DNA of 64,000 nt from Candidatus Zixiibacteriota bacterium (GTDB lineage: Bacteria; Zixibacteria; MSB-5A5; JAABVY01). Under the pieces are notes generated by a model, which was not told the origin of the DNA, did no database searches, and saw nothing but the letters and a program-made list of their open reading frames with translations. The position numbers were made by a program, and so were the translations under genes. Position 1 is the first letter of the stretch; each line of letters opens with the position of its first letter. Shown piece after piece: positions 53,051-61,544 of this stretch. The stretch lies in assembly GCA_011056555.1 (NCBI GenBank), contig DSEQ01000005.1, positions 34,346 through 98,345 of the forward strand, written 5' to 3'.

Positions 53051-53462
53051 GTATGACGATAGCGTTGCCATAGGCGACTGCGCCTATCACGCTTTCGGAC
53101 AGACTTTGGAGGAGCTTTTTGTGAACGCAGGGCTGGCGGCGACAGAGTGCATGGTTGATCCTGATACCGTGGATGCCGATCAGGAGCAGGAGATTGAACT
53201 ATCTGCCGATTCTGAATCCAATCTGCTCTATGAATGGCTGGAGGAGATTGTATACCTGAAGGATGCGGAGGACATATTCTTAACGGATTTCCAGATTGAA
53301 TTTCTGGACGGCAATAAAAAATTAAGGGCAAAAGCGAGAGGAGAAAAGATTAATCCTCAAAAACACGGAATCAAAGCGGATGTTAAAGCTGTTACAATGT
53401 ATAGATTCGATCTGAAAAAAACAGAAGAAGGCTGGGAAGCCTTTATAGTTCTCGATTTGTGA
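53037..53462 (+). CDS. Archease (RtcB-activating protein)
   Basis: 141 residues from a GTG at 53037, behind AAGGGGAA. Archease features: DCAYHAFGQTLEELFVNAGLAATECMVD, DSESNLLYEWLEEIVYLKDAE, and a C-terminal AVTMYRFDLKKTEEGWEAFIVLDL with a final acidic residue. Archease promotes guanylylation and multiple turnover of RtcB. It is immediately followed by rtcB (10-nt gap), supporting a two-gene RNA repair unit. Confidence 0.93.
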   Translation: MKKYEYDDSVAIGDCAYHAFGQTLEELFVNAGLAATECMVDPDTVDADQEQEIELSADSESNLLYEWLEEIVYLKDAEDIFLTDFQIEFLDGNKKLRAKARGEKINPQKHGIKADVKAVTMYRFDLKKTEEGWEAFIVLDL

Positions 53463-53472
53463 GGCGATAAAA

Positions 53473-54918
53473 ATGCAATCACATAAAGTCTCAAACGGCA
53501 TCTGGCAGATAGACCCCGATCAAAAACAGGGCATGCGTGTCCCCGCCAGGATTTACGCATCCGAGAAATTGATCGGCTCCATGGACGAGGGAGTATATGA
53601 GCAGATAACCAACGTTGCCTGCCTGCCCGGAATAGTCAGCCGCGCCATGGTCATGCCCGATGGTCACTGGGGCTACGGCTTCCCAATCGGAGGCGTGGCC
53701 GCCTTCTCCACTTCCGATGGAGTTATCTCTCCCGGCGGAATCGGCTTCGATATCAATTGCGGCATACGAATGCTGCGCACGAACCTGACCCTGGAAGAGG
53801 TAAAGCCGAAGATGAAAGAGCTGGTCAATATGCTCTTCAAGGTCATTCCCACTGGAGTCGGAGGCAAAGGACTGGTCAGGCTTGACCGCAAGAAATTTGA
53901 GGATGTCATGCGCAAGGGCGTTAAGTGGTGCCTGGAGAACGGCTATGCCACCGAGGCTGATTACGATTCCATTGAGGAGAACGGTCACCTGAAGTGGGCC
54001 GATCCATCCACGGTATCGGATCGCGCCGTTCAGAGAGGAATTAATCAGCTCGGCACGCTTGGTTCCGGCAACCATTTTCTGGAAATAGAGGTGGTCCCTG
54101 AAGATTTGGTCTACGACAAGGAGCTGGCTCCCAAATTCGGTATCGACCGCCCCGACCAGATCGTGCTGACCATCCATTGCGGATCGCGGGGCTTCGGGCA
54201 CCAGGTAGCCACAGATTTTCTGAAGGTATTCTCCAGGGCCATGCAGAAATATGGCCTGACCGTTCGCGATAAGGAGCTGGCCTGCGCGCCGTTCGATTCG
54301 CCCGAGGGGCAGGACTACTTTAAGGCTATGGCCTGCGCCGCCAATAACGCTTTCGCTAACCGTCAGGTCATCGCACACAGGGTGAGACAGGCATTCGAAC
54401 ACGTATTCGGCAAGTCAGAGCAGGAGCTGGGCATTTCCACCGTTTATGATGTGGCCCATAATATAGCCAAACGCGAGAAGTATATAGTCGACGGAAAAGA
54501 GCTTGAGGTACTGGTGCACAGGAAAGGCGCCACTCGTTCATTCGGGCCGGAAAGGGAAGACCTTCCTTCAAGATATAGAGGAATCGGTCAGCCGGTGATC
54601 GTGGGCGGGTCAATGCAGACCGGTTCATATCTTCTGGTGGGATCGAAGTATGCCGATGAGGAGACATTCGGCTCCACCCTGCATGGCTCGGGGCGCACGA
54701 TGTCGCGCAGGCAGGCCAAAAAGTCTGTCAGGGGAGATGAGCTCCAGAAACAGATGATGGAGGCGGGCATTTACGTGCAGGCGGCATCTATGCCCGGCCT
54801 GGCGGAGGAGGCCGGCATCGCCTACAAGAATATCGATGACGTTATTCAGGCTGTGCATGATCTGGGTATCTCAAAGAAAGTGGCCAAGCTGATACCGATC
54901 GGCAATATTAAAGGATGA
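53473..54918 (+). CDS. rtcB: RNA-splicing ligase RtcB
   Basis: 481 residues. Conserved motifs: MPDGHWGYGFPIGGVAAF, GIGFDINCGIRMLRT (metal Cys), GNHFLEIEVV, HCGSRGFGHQ, DVAHNIAKRE and the GMP-accepting His region HRKGATRSFGPE. It joins 2',3'-cyclic phosphate or 3'-phosphate ends to 5'-OH ends in RNA using GTP and Mn2+. Encoded with archease. In bacteria the pair is usually linked to RNA damage repair; no RtcR/RtcA or sigma-54 promoter is seen here. Confidence 0.98.
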   Translation: MQSHKVSNGIWQIDPDQKQGMRVPARIYASEKLIGSMDEGVYEQITNVACLPGIVSRAMVMPDGHWGYGFPIGGVAAFSTSDGVISPGGIGFDINCGIRMLRTNLTLEEVKPKMKELVNMLFKVIPTGVGGKGLVRLDRKKFEDVMRKGVKWCLENGYATEADYDSIEENGHLKWADPSTVSDRAVQRGINQLGTLGSGNHFLEIEVVPEDLVYDKELAPKFGIDRPDQIVLTIHCGSRGFGHQVATDFLKVFSRAMQKYGLTVRDKELACAPFDSPEGQDYFKAMACAANNAFANRQVIAHRVRQAFEHVFGKSEQELGISTVYDVAHNIAKREKYIVDGKELEVLVHRKGATRSFGPEREDLPSRYRGIGQPVIVGGSMQTGSYLLVGSKYADEETFGSTLHGSGRTMSRRQAKKSVRGDELQKQMMEAGIYVQAASMPGLAEEAGIAYKNIDDVIQAVHDLGISKKVAKLIPIGNIKG

Positions 54919-54951
54919 TCGTTCTGCCTGGCAACGCAGTATATCGCGAAT

Positions 54952-55041
54952 AAAAAAATAGAGGGTGTAACTCTGGTTGGGTAGAGGGGGCTAGGAAACT
55001 ACCCAGGGACAGCAGAGGAACACCCTCGCAAGTTTATACGC
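54952..55041 (-). ncRNA. Candidate structured small RNA gene
   Basis: On the minus strand a promoter (55048-55075) is followed by ~90 nt that fold into one long irregular hairpin and end in seven U (complement of 54952-54958). Stems: GAGGGTGT/ACACCCTC (54961-54968 with 55020-55027), CTCTG/CAGAG (54971-54975 with 55013-55017) and TGGGTAG/CTACCCA (54978-54984 with 54999-55005), separated by small internal loops and capped by a 14-nt loop. The outer stem doubles as the terminator. It is convergent with rtcB and downstream of the NarL-type gene but has its own promoter. It matches no RNA class I recognise (no SRP GGAA loop, too short for 6S). Confidence 0.6.
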
Positions 55042-55047
55042 AATCCC

Positions 55048-55075
55048 ATTGTAAATAGTTGTTGAAAATTGTCAA
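55048..55075 (-). promoter_or_regulatory. Promoter of the candidate small RNA
   Basis: On the minus strand, TTGACA (55075-55070) and TACAAT (55053-55048) with 16-nt spacing, 50 nt past the stop of the NarL-type gene. The predicted start is near 55041. Confidence 0.7.
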
Positions 55076-55125
55076 GACAATTAGAGCCTTAAATTAGAGC
55101 TGAAAATCCCCTATAAAAATTTTGG

Positions 55126-55785
55126 CTATTTGGCGCTTACTATGTAGCCCTTCTTGAGGGCGTATTCCTTGATTTCCTCAAAGCTCTTGAGTTTCAGCTT
55201 ATTCGAGATATTCGACCTGTGCGCTTCAACCGTCTTGGGTGAAATATACAGTATCTTGGAAATCTCCCGGGTGGATTTGCCCTCGGCCACCAGCTGTATC
55301 ACCTCGCGCTCGCGGGCAGTGAGATTGTCGAGGGCTATCTTCTGGGCCTTTCCGGGATACTTCTTTAGATATTCCCTGACCACTATAGAGCATACCGCGG
55401 GAGAGAGAAAATGTTGGCCTTTTACGACCGCCTTGAGCGCCCAAACCAATTCCTCGAATGCGGATTCTTTCAAAATGTAGCCGTAAACACCAGCCAGCAG
55501 CGCCTGCTTTACATACTCATCATTTATGTACATGCTCAGCATTATCGCTCTGACATTCTCATGATGAGCTGAAATCTGGCGAACTGCTTCAAGGCCGTTG
55601 AGAATAGGCATGCCGATATCCACTATAATTACGTCGGGATTCAGTTCATCGACCATTCCCAGCGCCTCCCTTCCGTTAGAGGCTTCGCCAACAACCTCAA
55701 AATCATCATGTTCTCCCAGCAGATTGATGATGCCGTTCCGAAACATCTGATGGTCGTCCGCCAGTATTATTTTATACTTTTTCAT
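55126..55785 (-). CDS. NarL/FixJ-family response regulator
   Basis: 219 residues. The receiver has DD at 10-11, phospho-acceptor Asp56 in VIIVDIGMPILNG, Ser in IMLSMY and the Lys in ILKESA. The LuxR-type helix-turn-helix is LTAREREVIQLVAEGKSTREISKILYISPKTVEAHRSNISNKL. It is an orphan, with no kinase gene nearby. The candidate small RNA lies directly downstream. Confidence 0.95.
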   Translation of the reverse strand: MKKYKIILADDHQMFRNGIINLLGEHDDFEVVGEASNGREALGMVDELNPDVIIVDIGMPILNGLEAVRQISAHHENVRAIMLSMYINDEYVKQALLAGVYGYILKESAFEELVWALKAVVKGQHFLSPAVCSIVVREYLKKYPGKAQKIALDNLTAREREVIQLVAEGKSTREISKILYISPKTVEAHRSNISNKLKLKSFEEIKEYALKKGYIVSAK

Positions 55786-55978
55786 GCGTTTGCCTAATCC
55801 AGACTTGAGTTCAAAAAATTGAAACCTGACATTTCCTTGAATTGCCCCTTAATTTTACGAATTGTTTTTTGTTTGACAAGCAAAATTTAATTTCTCTTAA
55901 CATCTTTTAATTATACTTAACTACGCTTCCAAAGTTCACTTCCGCTTCTCATTATTTTCGATTGATGCCATTAGTTTC

Positions 55979-56704
55979 TTAATCGACGCGATTTATCCGG
56001 CCGACCGCAGGGATCGTTAGATGTATCCGCACATCCTCGATATTGACCGATAAAGTTGCAGAAAAATTATATAACTGCGGGTCGTTCGGAATCCGCTTTA
56101 ATGTCACAATGCAATTGCCTGATTCCCCGATACTTAAGCTGTCCTTTTCAAGTTCTACTTCAAGGTAATCCCGGGAGTAATCGACAATCTCCAGGGCCAC
56201 CGGAGCATCGGTTACATTCGTCAAAGAGACCGTAAATTGACGATCCAGTTTATCCATGGACATGCGTCCGAAGTTAATTACGGCCGGTTTGGGTTTCACG
56301 TAAGGATGTTCCTTGCCTGTGATCGAGATAAATGAGACTTCACGCAGCGGTTCATCGGGATCATTCGATAAGATTGTAATTCCCTTTTTCACGAGTCCTG
56401 TCAGCCTCTTTGAATCAAAGTACATATCCAGGTAGGCCGTGTCTCCGGGAGCTATATTGGATTTGTCCAGAGGGGCAACGGTACATCCGCATCCGGGCCT
56501 GACCTTTGTAATCCTCAAGGTATCGTTGCCTCGATTCACTATCGGATATGTATGCACAACCCGTGCATCAGTTGCAAAAAAGCCGAAGTCGAAGATCGAG
56601 TCCGGCAGGAATATATCGGATGCGTACCCCTGAGCGAACAGCCCTGATCCGGCCAGAAAAGGTATTGCCAGAGTTGTGATGATTACAGTTTTGATGTTGT
56701 TCAT
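55979..56704 (-). CDS. DUF1573 secreted protein
   Basis: 241 residues. Signal peptide (MNNIKTVIITTLAIPFLAGSGLFAQ), then the DUF1573 core: FDFGFFATDARVVHTYPIVNRGNDTLRITKVRPGCGCTVAPLDKSNIAPGDTAYLDMYF. A second similar Ig-like (ASPM/SPD2-type) domain follows (VINFGRMSMDKLDRQFTVSLTNVTDAP). The GCGCT motif is the family signature; such proteins are common in Bacteroidetes-like envelopes, role unknown. Start overlaps the stop of the PLP enzyme (ATGA), so they are cotranscribed. Confidence 0.9.
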   Translation of the reverse strand: MNNIKTVIITTLAIPFLAGSGLFAQGYASDIFLPDSIFDFGFFATDARVVHTYPIVNRGNDTLRITKVRPGCGCTVAPLDKSNIAPGDTAYLDMYFDSKRLTGLVKKGITILSNDPDEPLREVSFISITGKEHPYVKPKPAVINFGRMSMDKLDRQFTVSLTNVTDAPVALEIVDYSRDYLEVELEKDSLSIGESGNCIVTLKRIPNDPQLYNFSATLSVNIEDVRIHLTIPAVGRINRVD

Positions 56705-57726
56705 ATCTGTCTCCCTTGTTCCAAAGAAACAGTCGCGTGGCCTTTTTCCTCTATATCAAAACCCTGTTCCCGCATCCATTCATCCGAAAACATTTTACTC
56801 AAATATCTCTGTCCCGAGTCACAAGCGAGTGTCACGATTATCGCGCTTTCATCCAGCTCTTTAGCTATTTCCATGGCTGCCCAGAGATGTGCGCCGGTAG
56901 TGCCGCCTCCCAGAATTCCCTCCTCGCGCGCAAGCTGCCGGGCGACCCTGAATGAATCCTTATCCCAGGCCCTTATAACGTAGTCAACATACTCGGGATG
57001 GAAGGCCTTCACAATCATATCGGTGCCGATTCCCTCGACCTTGCAAGGGTAGAGCTCAAGACCTTCTGTGGTGCCGTTATTGACCCAGTCATAAAACATG
57101 GAGCCCTCCGGATCGACGCCGATGACCTTGATATCAGGATTTTTTTCCTTCAGGAATTTGCCCGCGCCGGAAATTGTCCCGCCGGTTCCGATCCCTGCCA
57201 CAAAATGCGTAATTTTTCCATTGGTATCTTCCCAGATTTCCGGCCCGGTGTGTTTATAGTGGGCCTCCACATTGAGCTGGTTATGATACTGCGAAATATA
57301 GAAATATCCCGGCTTCTGGCCCAGCTCATAGGCTCGCATGTAGCTGCTTCTGGGATCATCCCAGGGAACGTGGGTGGGGGTAATGATAACATCAGCCCCA
57401 TAAGCCTTAATCAGATCTATTTTCTCACGGCTGGTCTTATCCGCCACAGCAAAGACTGCTTTGTATCCCAGTGCGGCGGCTACCATACTGGTTGCAATCG
57501 CGGCGTTGCCCGAGGAATTATCAACCAGCGTATCCCCCTTTTTTAGCTTGCCGGATTTCTCGCCTTCCTTGACGATATAATAAGCCATGCGATCCTTGAC
57601 CGCACCGGCGGGATTTAAATATTCAAGCTTCATGAAGATCGTTGGTTTTAAATGGGCTACTGTTTTCCCCAGTTTTAAAAGAGGCGTATTACCGATTACA
57701 TCGGTAATTTTATTGACATATTTCAT
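56701..57726 (-). CDS. Cysteine synthase / cystathionine beta-synthase-like PLP enzyme
   Basis: 341 residues of the beta-family of PLP enzymes. ITDVIGNTPLLKLGK, the PLP-lysine segment NPAGAVKDRMAYYIV, the Asn loop DNSSGNAAIATSMVAA, and the phosphate loop GIGTGGTISGAGKFLKEK are present. Lacks the CBS regulatory domains. The sequence style (GSMFYDWVNNGTTEGLELYPCKVEGIGTDM) is closer to cystathionine beta-synthase than to CysK; substrate is uncertain. The first gene of a two-gene minus operon with the DUF1573 protein. Confidence 0.87.
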   Translation of the reverse strand: MKYVNKITDVIGNTPLLKLGKTVAHLKPTIFMKLEYLNPAGAVKDRMAYYIVKEGEKSGKLKKGDTLVDNSSGNAAIATSMVAAALGYKAVFAVADKTSREKIDLIKAYGADVIITPTHVPWDDPRSSYMRAYELGQKPGYFYISQYHNQLNVEAHYKHTGPEIWEDTNGKITHFVAGIGTGGTISGAGKFLKEKNPDIKVIGVDPEGSMFYDWVNNGTTEGLELYPCKVEGIGTDMIVKAFHPEYVDYVIRAWDKDSFRVARQLAREEGILGGGTTGAHLWAAMEIAKELDESAIIVTLACDSGQRYLSKMFSDEWMREQGFDIEEKGHATVSLEQGRQI

Positions 57727-57893
57727 GCGCTTAACTCCAGATTCCTTTCGCTCTTAATACCTTATACCTGATAATGTAACCTTGGTTTCCTATCCTCATT
57801 TTATTAAGCAGAGCTGACTCTATTTACAGACAGGGAGGTATTATAAAAGACTTTTTTGACCAAATGCAATATTTTATTGGCAAAAATACTAAC

Positions 57894-57922
57894 AAAAAAG
57901 GCCTCCCGCTGGGGGAAGGCCC
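57894..57922 (-). terminator. Intrinsic terminator after the TPR-protein gene
   Basis: On the minus strand, GGCCT/AGGCC plus CCC/GGG with a bulged base (57900-57921), followed by six T (complement of 57894-57899). 23 nt after the stop. Confidence 0.75.
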
Positions 57923-57944
57923 GTATGAATTAATATCTTACATT

Positions 57945-58862
57945 CTATTCGTCGTAAATAATTCCTGCCTGATCAAAATAGTCCCTCAGCTGGGCCGAGA
58001 TATTACTTGCGGTGTTTCTCATCGATTTGATCTGCGAACCGCCCCTGCCATTTGTAAGACTGAGGAATTTCTGATATGCTTCGTATGCCCTGACGATAGA
58101 GCTCTCGGTAGATTCGCCCACGCAGGCCGATCCCAGATTGAACCACGACTGATAATGGTCGGGATCATATTGCACAGACTTCTCGTAATTCTGCATGGCC
58201 TTGCTCCAATTTTCATCCTCAAGGTATATGTTACCCAGTTCAAAATAAGCCATCTGGTACTCAGGATCAATCTTGGTTGCGCTCTGGAGATTCACAATAG
58301 CCTGCTCATTATTGCCGGCCTCTTTGTAAGATTTACCCAGGGCGTAGAAAGTCTTTTTGTCCTGGTTTTTCAACTTGACCAGATCTTCGAGCTTTGCAAT
58401 GGCTCTCTTATAAGCTTCATTCTTGTAAAACAGCATGGCAAAAAGCTCGGTCAGCTCGGGATCATTGGACTTTATTTTCAGTGCCTCCGTAAACGCTTTC
58501 TCGCCTTTTGAGAGGTCGCCGGTTTCGGTTGCAGAGAGTCCCATATTTTTCCAGGCATCAAGATTATCCGGTTCAAGCTGGGTCACCCTTTCAAACATCT
58601 TCAATGCATCCGTGAATTTCTTCTGCGAATAATAAATGACGCCGAGATTATAATAAGGGCTGGCGAAACTGGAGTCGGCCGCAATAGCCGCCCTATATTC
58701 CTCGATCGCCTTCGCCGTATTTCCCGCGGCTTCCGCATCCACCCCATTATTAAAGTGCTCGGCGGCCGTGTTGTCCTGCGCCGCAAGCGGGGAGGTTCCA
58801 GCGATTAATAATCCCAGAACTGCAGCCAGGAATATTTTCATCACTACCGTCTTAGTAATCAC
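57945..58862 (-). CDS. Periplasmic TPR-repeat protein
   Basis: 305 residues. Signal peptide (MKIFLAAVLGLLIAGTSPLAAQ from the internal ATG), then about seven tetratricopeptide repeats, e.g. AEHFNNGVDAEAAGNTAKAIEEYRAA, ASPYYNLGVIYYSQKKFTDALKMFERV, DAWKNMGLSATETGDLSKGEKAF, QMAYFELGNIYLEDENWSKAMQNYEKS. TPR solenoids mediate protein contacts. A GTG at 58862 has GGAGA 9-10 nt upstream; the ATG at 58841 is the alternative start and gives a cleaner signal peptide. It lies 25 nt after purE, probably in the same transcript. Confidence 0.85.
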   Translation of the reverse strand: MITKTVVMKIFLAAVLGLLIAGTSPLAAQDNTAAEHFNNGVDAEAAGNTAKAIEEYRAAIAADSSFASPYYNLGVIYYSQKKFTDALKMFERVTQLEPDNLDAWKNMGLSATETGDLSKGEKAFTEALKIKSNDPELTELFAMLFYKNEAYKRAIAKLEDLVKLKNQDKKTFYALGKSYKEAGNNEQAIVNLQSATKIDPEYQMAYFELGNIYLEDENWSKAMQNYEKSVQYDPDHYQSWFNLGSACVGESTESSIVRAYEAYQKFLSLTNGRGGSQIKSMRNTASNISAQLRDYFDQAGIIYDE

Positions 58863-58887
58863 TTGAATAGTCTCCTTTCCTGATGAT

Positions 58888-59346
58888 CTATTTTTTCAAC
58901 ATTTCATCTCGATATTCATTTAATTTGTTATACACATTAGAATCGCTGAGGGCGATAATTCTTGCTGCCAGAAGGGCAGAATTTTCCGCTCCAGCCTTGT
59001 CAAGTCCAACTGCGCCAACAGGTACGCCCTTGGGCATCTGCACCACAGAAAATAGAGAATCCATACCCATTAAGGCGGAACCCGAAAGCGGCACCCCGAT
59101 TACCGGCAGATCCGTTTTGGCCGCTGTAACGCCCGGCAGGGCGGCCGACATGCCGGCCATGCAGATTATCACTTTGGTTCCATTGGCTTTTGCCCCGGAG
59201 GCCAGCTGCGCGGTTTTTTCCGGTTCACGGTGAGCGGAGGAAATTACCAGCTCATTGGAAATATCCAGCTTGTCCAGGGTCTCCTGGCACTTTTCGCCAT
59301 ATTTCATGTCCGATTTCGATCCGAGAATTATTAATACGTCAGCCAT
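58888..59346 (-). CDS. purE: 5-(carboxyamino)imidazole ribonucleotide mutase-like PurE
   Basis: 152 residues, usual length. Motifs: LIILGSKSDMKYGEKCQETLDKL, SSAHREPEK (active-site His), PVIGVPLSGSALMGMDSLFSVVQMPKGVPVGAVG, and AENSALLAARIIAL. In the mononucleotide-binding loop the family's AAHLPG reads SAALPG, so the second conserved His is Ala. It catalyses a carboxylation step in purine synthesis; without purK in view, class I and class II cannot be separated. It starts on the base after the purD stop. Confidence 0.92.
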   Translation of the reverse strand: MADVLIILGSKSDMKYGEKCQETLDKLDISNELVISSAHREPEKTAQLASGAKANGTKVIICMAGMSAALPGVTAAKTDLPVIGVPLSGSALMGMDSLFSVVQMPKGVPVGAVGLDKAGAENSALLAARIIALSDSNVYNKLNEYRDEMLKK

Positions 59347-60639
59347 TTACACCTGCCTTGACAGTTTAAATTTCCTTCTTGAAGCTCTGGCGGCGATATC
59401 TTTTCTGAAATGTGCATTATCAAAGCTTATTTTCTCAACTCCCTCGTAGGCGCTCGCGATTGCATCCTGAAGATTATCGGCCATCGCGCATACGGTGAGA
59501 ACCCGTCCGCCCGAGGTGACCACCTGGCCGTCTTTCATCTCCGTGCCTGCATGAAAAACCAGGCGCCCTTCAGTCTGAGCCTTCAGGAGCCCTTGAATCG
59601 GCAGGCCCTTTTCATAATTGCCCGGATAACCTCCGGCAGCCATGACAACGCCCACGCAATAATTATCCTTAAACTTCAATTCATCGGTTTGCAGATCCTG
59701 ATTGGCAACCGCCAGGCAAAGTTCGGCCAGGTCATTTTCCAGGAGGGGGAGTATTACCTGTGTTTCCGGATCGCCGAAACGGCAGTTGAACTCGATAACT
59801 TTGGGCCCGAAATCGGTGATCATCAGGCCCGCATACAGGACTCCTTTGAATGGTCGCCCCTCCTGGGCCAGACCCCGTATGGCCGGCTCGAAGACCAAAT
59901 CGAGAATCGATTCCTGAAGTCGGCCGCTTACAAACGGGACCGGGGCGTAAGCGCCCATTCCACCGGTATTGGGCCCCTCATCGTCATCATATATGGCCTT
60001 ATGATCCTGGGAGGGAATCAACGGCAGCACCGATTTTCCATCAGTGAGCGCCAATAGCGACAATTCCTCGCCCTCCAGCTTCTCCTCTATAATAACTCGA
60101 TTGCCGGCTTCCCCGAATTTTCTCTCCACCATAATATCCTTGAGGGTCTCCTCGGCTTCTTCCCGGGTGTGCACGATTATGGCGCCCTTGCCAGCCGCCA
60201 GGCCATCAGCCTTTATCACAAATGGGAGCTGAAGCTCCGCCATAAAATCCGAGGCATCATCTTTATTATCAAAAATTCTGTATGGCGCGGTGGGAATATG
60301 ATATTTTGACATAAACTCCTTGGCCCAGGCCTTGCTGCTCTCAATGATTGCCGCTTTTTTTGTCGGCCCGAAGATTTTCAAGCCTTTCGATTGAAACAGA
60401 TCGACAATCCCTTTCGACAGGGGCTGTTCGGGACCTACAACGGTCAGGTCGATCGATTTTTCCTCGGCGAATCGGGCCAGCTCCTCCATATCGCCCGCTT
60501 TAATCGGAATCCGTTCCGCCTTATTAGAAATACCGCCGTTACCGGGAGCGGCATATATTTTCTCCACCTGCTCGGATTGAGCCAGCTTCCATGTGAGCAC
60601 ATGTTCCCGTGCTCCTGAACCAATTACCAAAATCCTCAT
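59347..60639 (-). CDS. purD: Phosphoribosylamine-glycine ligase
   Basis: 430 residues, full length. ATP-grasp signatures: RILVIGSGAREHVLTWKL, YAAPGNGGISN, VVGPEQPLSKGIVDLF, PFVIKADGLAAGKGAIIV, DHKAIYDDDEGPNTGGMGAYAP, and KVIEFNCRFGDPETQVILP. It forms GAR in purine synthesis. The ATG at 60639 is preferred over the GTG at 60645 because GAGG stands 5 nt before it. First gene of the purD-purE-TPR run. Confidence 0.98.
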   Translation of the reverse strand: MRILVIGSGAREHVLTWKLAQSEQVEKIYAAPGNGGISNKAERIPIKAGDMEELARFAEEKSIDLTVVGPEQPLSKGIVDLFQSKGLKIFGPTKKAAIIESSKAWAKEFMSKYHIPTAPYRIFDNKDDASDFMAELQLPFVIKADGLAAGKGAIIVHTREEAEETLKDIMVERKFGEAGNRVIIEEKLEGEELSLLALTDGKSVLPLIPSQDHKAIYDDDEGPNTGGMGAYAPVPFVSGRLQESILDLVFEPAIRGLAQEGRPFKGVLYAGLMITDFGPKVIEFNCRFGDPETQVILPLLENDLAELCLAVANQDLQTDELKFKDNYCVGVVMAAGGYPGNYEKGLPIQGLLKAQTEGRLVFHAGTEMKDGQVVTSGGRVLTVCAMADNLQDAIASAYEGVEKISFDNAHFRKDIAARASRRKFKLSRQV

Positions 60640-60663
60640 AATCACCTCAAAAAATTAGGCTGA

Positions 60664-60691
60664 AATATAAAAATTGAGCATTATTTTGCAA
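60664..60691 (-). promoter_or_regulatory. Possible promoter of purD
   Basis: On the minus strand, TTGCAA (60691-60686) and TATATT (60669-60664) with 16-nt spacing, ~25 nt before the ATG. The same hexamer pair and spacing is seen before the M14 gene. Confidence 0.45.
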
Positions 60692-60771
60692 TAATTTATT
60701 AAAACATTATTATAACATTCATAAACTATACAAAAAAGCTTTTTTTATATTCCCGAAGGAATGTTTGGACT

Positions 60772-61443
60772 ATGCCCAACGAAATCCTCTGGTTCATCTT
60801 TTTGATCTTCGATCTTTCCGCGGTGATATTGATGTTCAAACTCTGGGGCAAACATGGTCTCTACGCCATGATCGCCTCCTCGGTCATAATCTGCAATATC
60901 CAGGTCATTGCCATAGTAAAAATGTTCGGCCTGGTGGCTACGCTGGGCAACATCGTTTATGCCTCGATCTTTCTTTCCACCGATATATTGAGCGAATGCT
61001 ACGGCAAAAAGGAGGCCCGCAGAGGTGTGTGGATAGGCTTTTTCTGCCTGTTCTGGGCAATGATCGCAATGCAGTTCGCTATCAGGTTTGTGCCTGACGC
61101 ATCGGATTTTATCATGCCGCATTTGAAGCAGGTCTTCTCTTTGCTGCCCCGTGTATCAGCGGCCTCCCTGGCGGCCTACCTGATCTCGCAGCATCATGAT
61201 ATATGGGCCTTTCATTTGCTGAAGAAGAAGACCGAGGGGAGATACCTGTGGCTCCGCAACAACTTATCCACCGCCGTCAGCCAGCTTATTGACTCTCTTG
61301 TGTTTACGCTGGGGGCATTCTGGGGCGTGTACGGATATGAGGTGCTGATTCAGATAATTGTAACCACTTACCTGTTCAAGATAATAGTGGCCGCTCTGGA
61401 CACCCCCTTCATCTATCTCGCCAGGAAACTTAAATCGGCCTGA
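60772..61443 (+). CDS. Queuosine precursor transporter (YhhQ/VUT family)
   Basis: 223 residues with six to seven membrane spans. The family's conserved stretch is visible: LGNIVYASIFLSTDILSECYGKKEARRGVWIGF, then RVSAASLAAYLISQHHDIWAFHLLKKKTEGRYLWLRNNLSTAVSQLIDSLVFTLGAFWG. It imports queuine or preQ-type precursors. I saw no preQ1 riboswitch in the 130 nt upstream. No ribosome site is obvious; GAAGGA at 60757-60762 is the best. Confidence 0.93.
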   Translation: MPNEILWFIFLIFDLSAVILMFKLWGKHGLYAMIASSVIICNIQVIAIVKMFGLVATLGNIVYASIFLSTDILSECYGKKEARRGVWIGFFCLFWAMIAMQFAIRFVPDASDFIMPHLKQVFSLLPRVSAASLAAYLISQHHDIWAFHLLKKKTEGRYLWLRNNLSTAVSQLIDSLVFTLGAFWGVYGYEVLIQIIVTTYLFKIIVAALDTPFIYLARKLKSA

Positions 61444-61459
61444 GCGCATAAAAATTGGT

Positions 61460-61487
61460 TTGACATTTCCGTCTTTTTGATTACAAT
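61460..61487 (+). promoter_or_regulatory. Promoter of the Cys-rich small protein
   Basis: TTGACA (61460-61465) and TACAAT (61482-61487), 16-nt spacing, ~57 nt before the ATG at 61545. Near-consensus. Confidence 0.7.
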
Positions 61488-61544
61488 ACGGTTGCTGGCT
61501 TTATCTGGCTGCGTAACTTTCAATTTTTTCAGGTTTGATTACCC

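Noticed and set aside
53491..54402. 303-codon minus-strand frame
   Set aside because: Antisense to rtcB, whose motifs are intact; no recognisable domain in the minus frame.
54961..55027. SRP (4.5S) or 6S RNA identity for the structured element
   Set aside because: No GGAA tetraloop with the GUCAGG/AGCAG flanks in the apical stem on either strand, and the length is too short for 6S RNA.
60646..60771. preQ1 riboswitch upstream of the queuosine precursor transporter
   Set aside because: The region is very AT-rich and lacks the preQ1-I stem and A-rich tail pattern.
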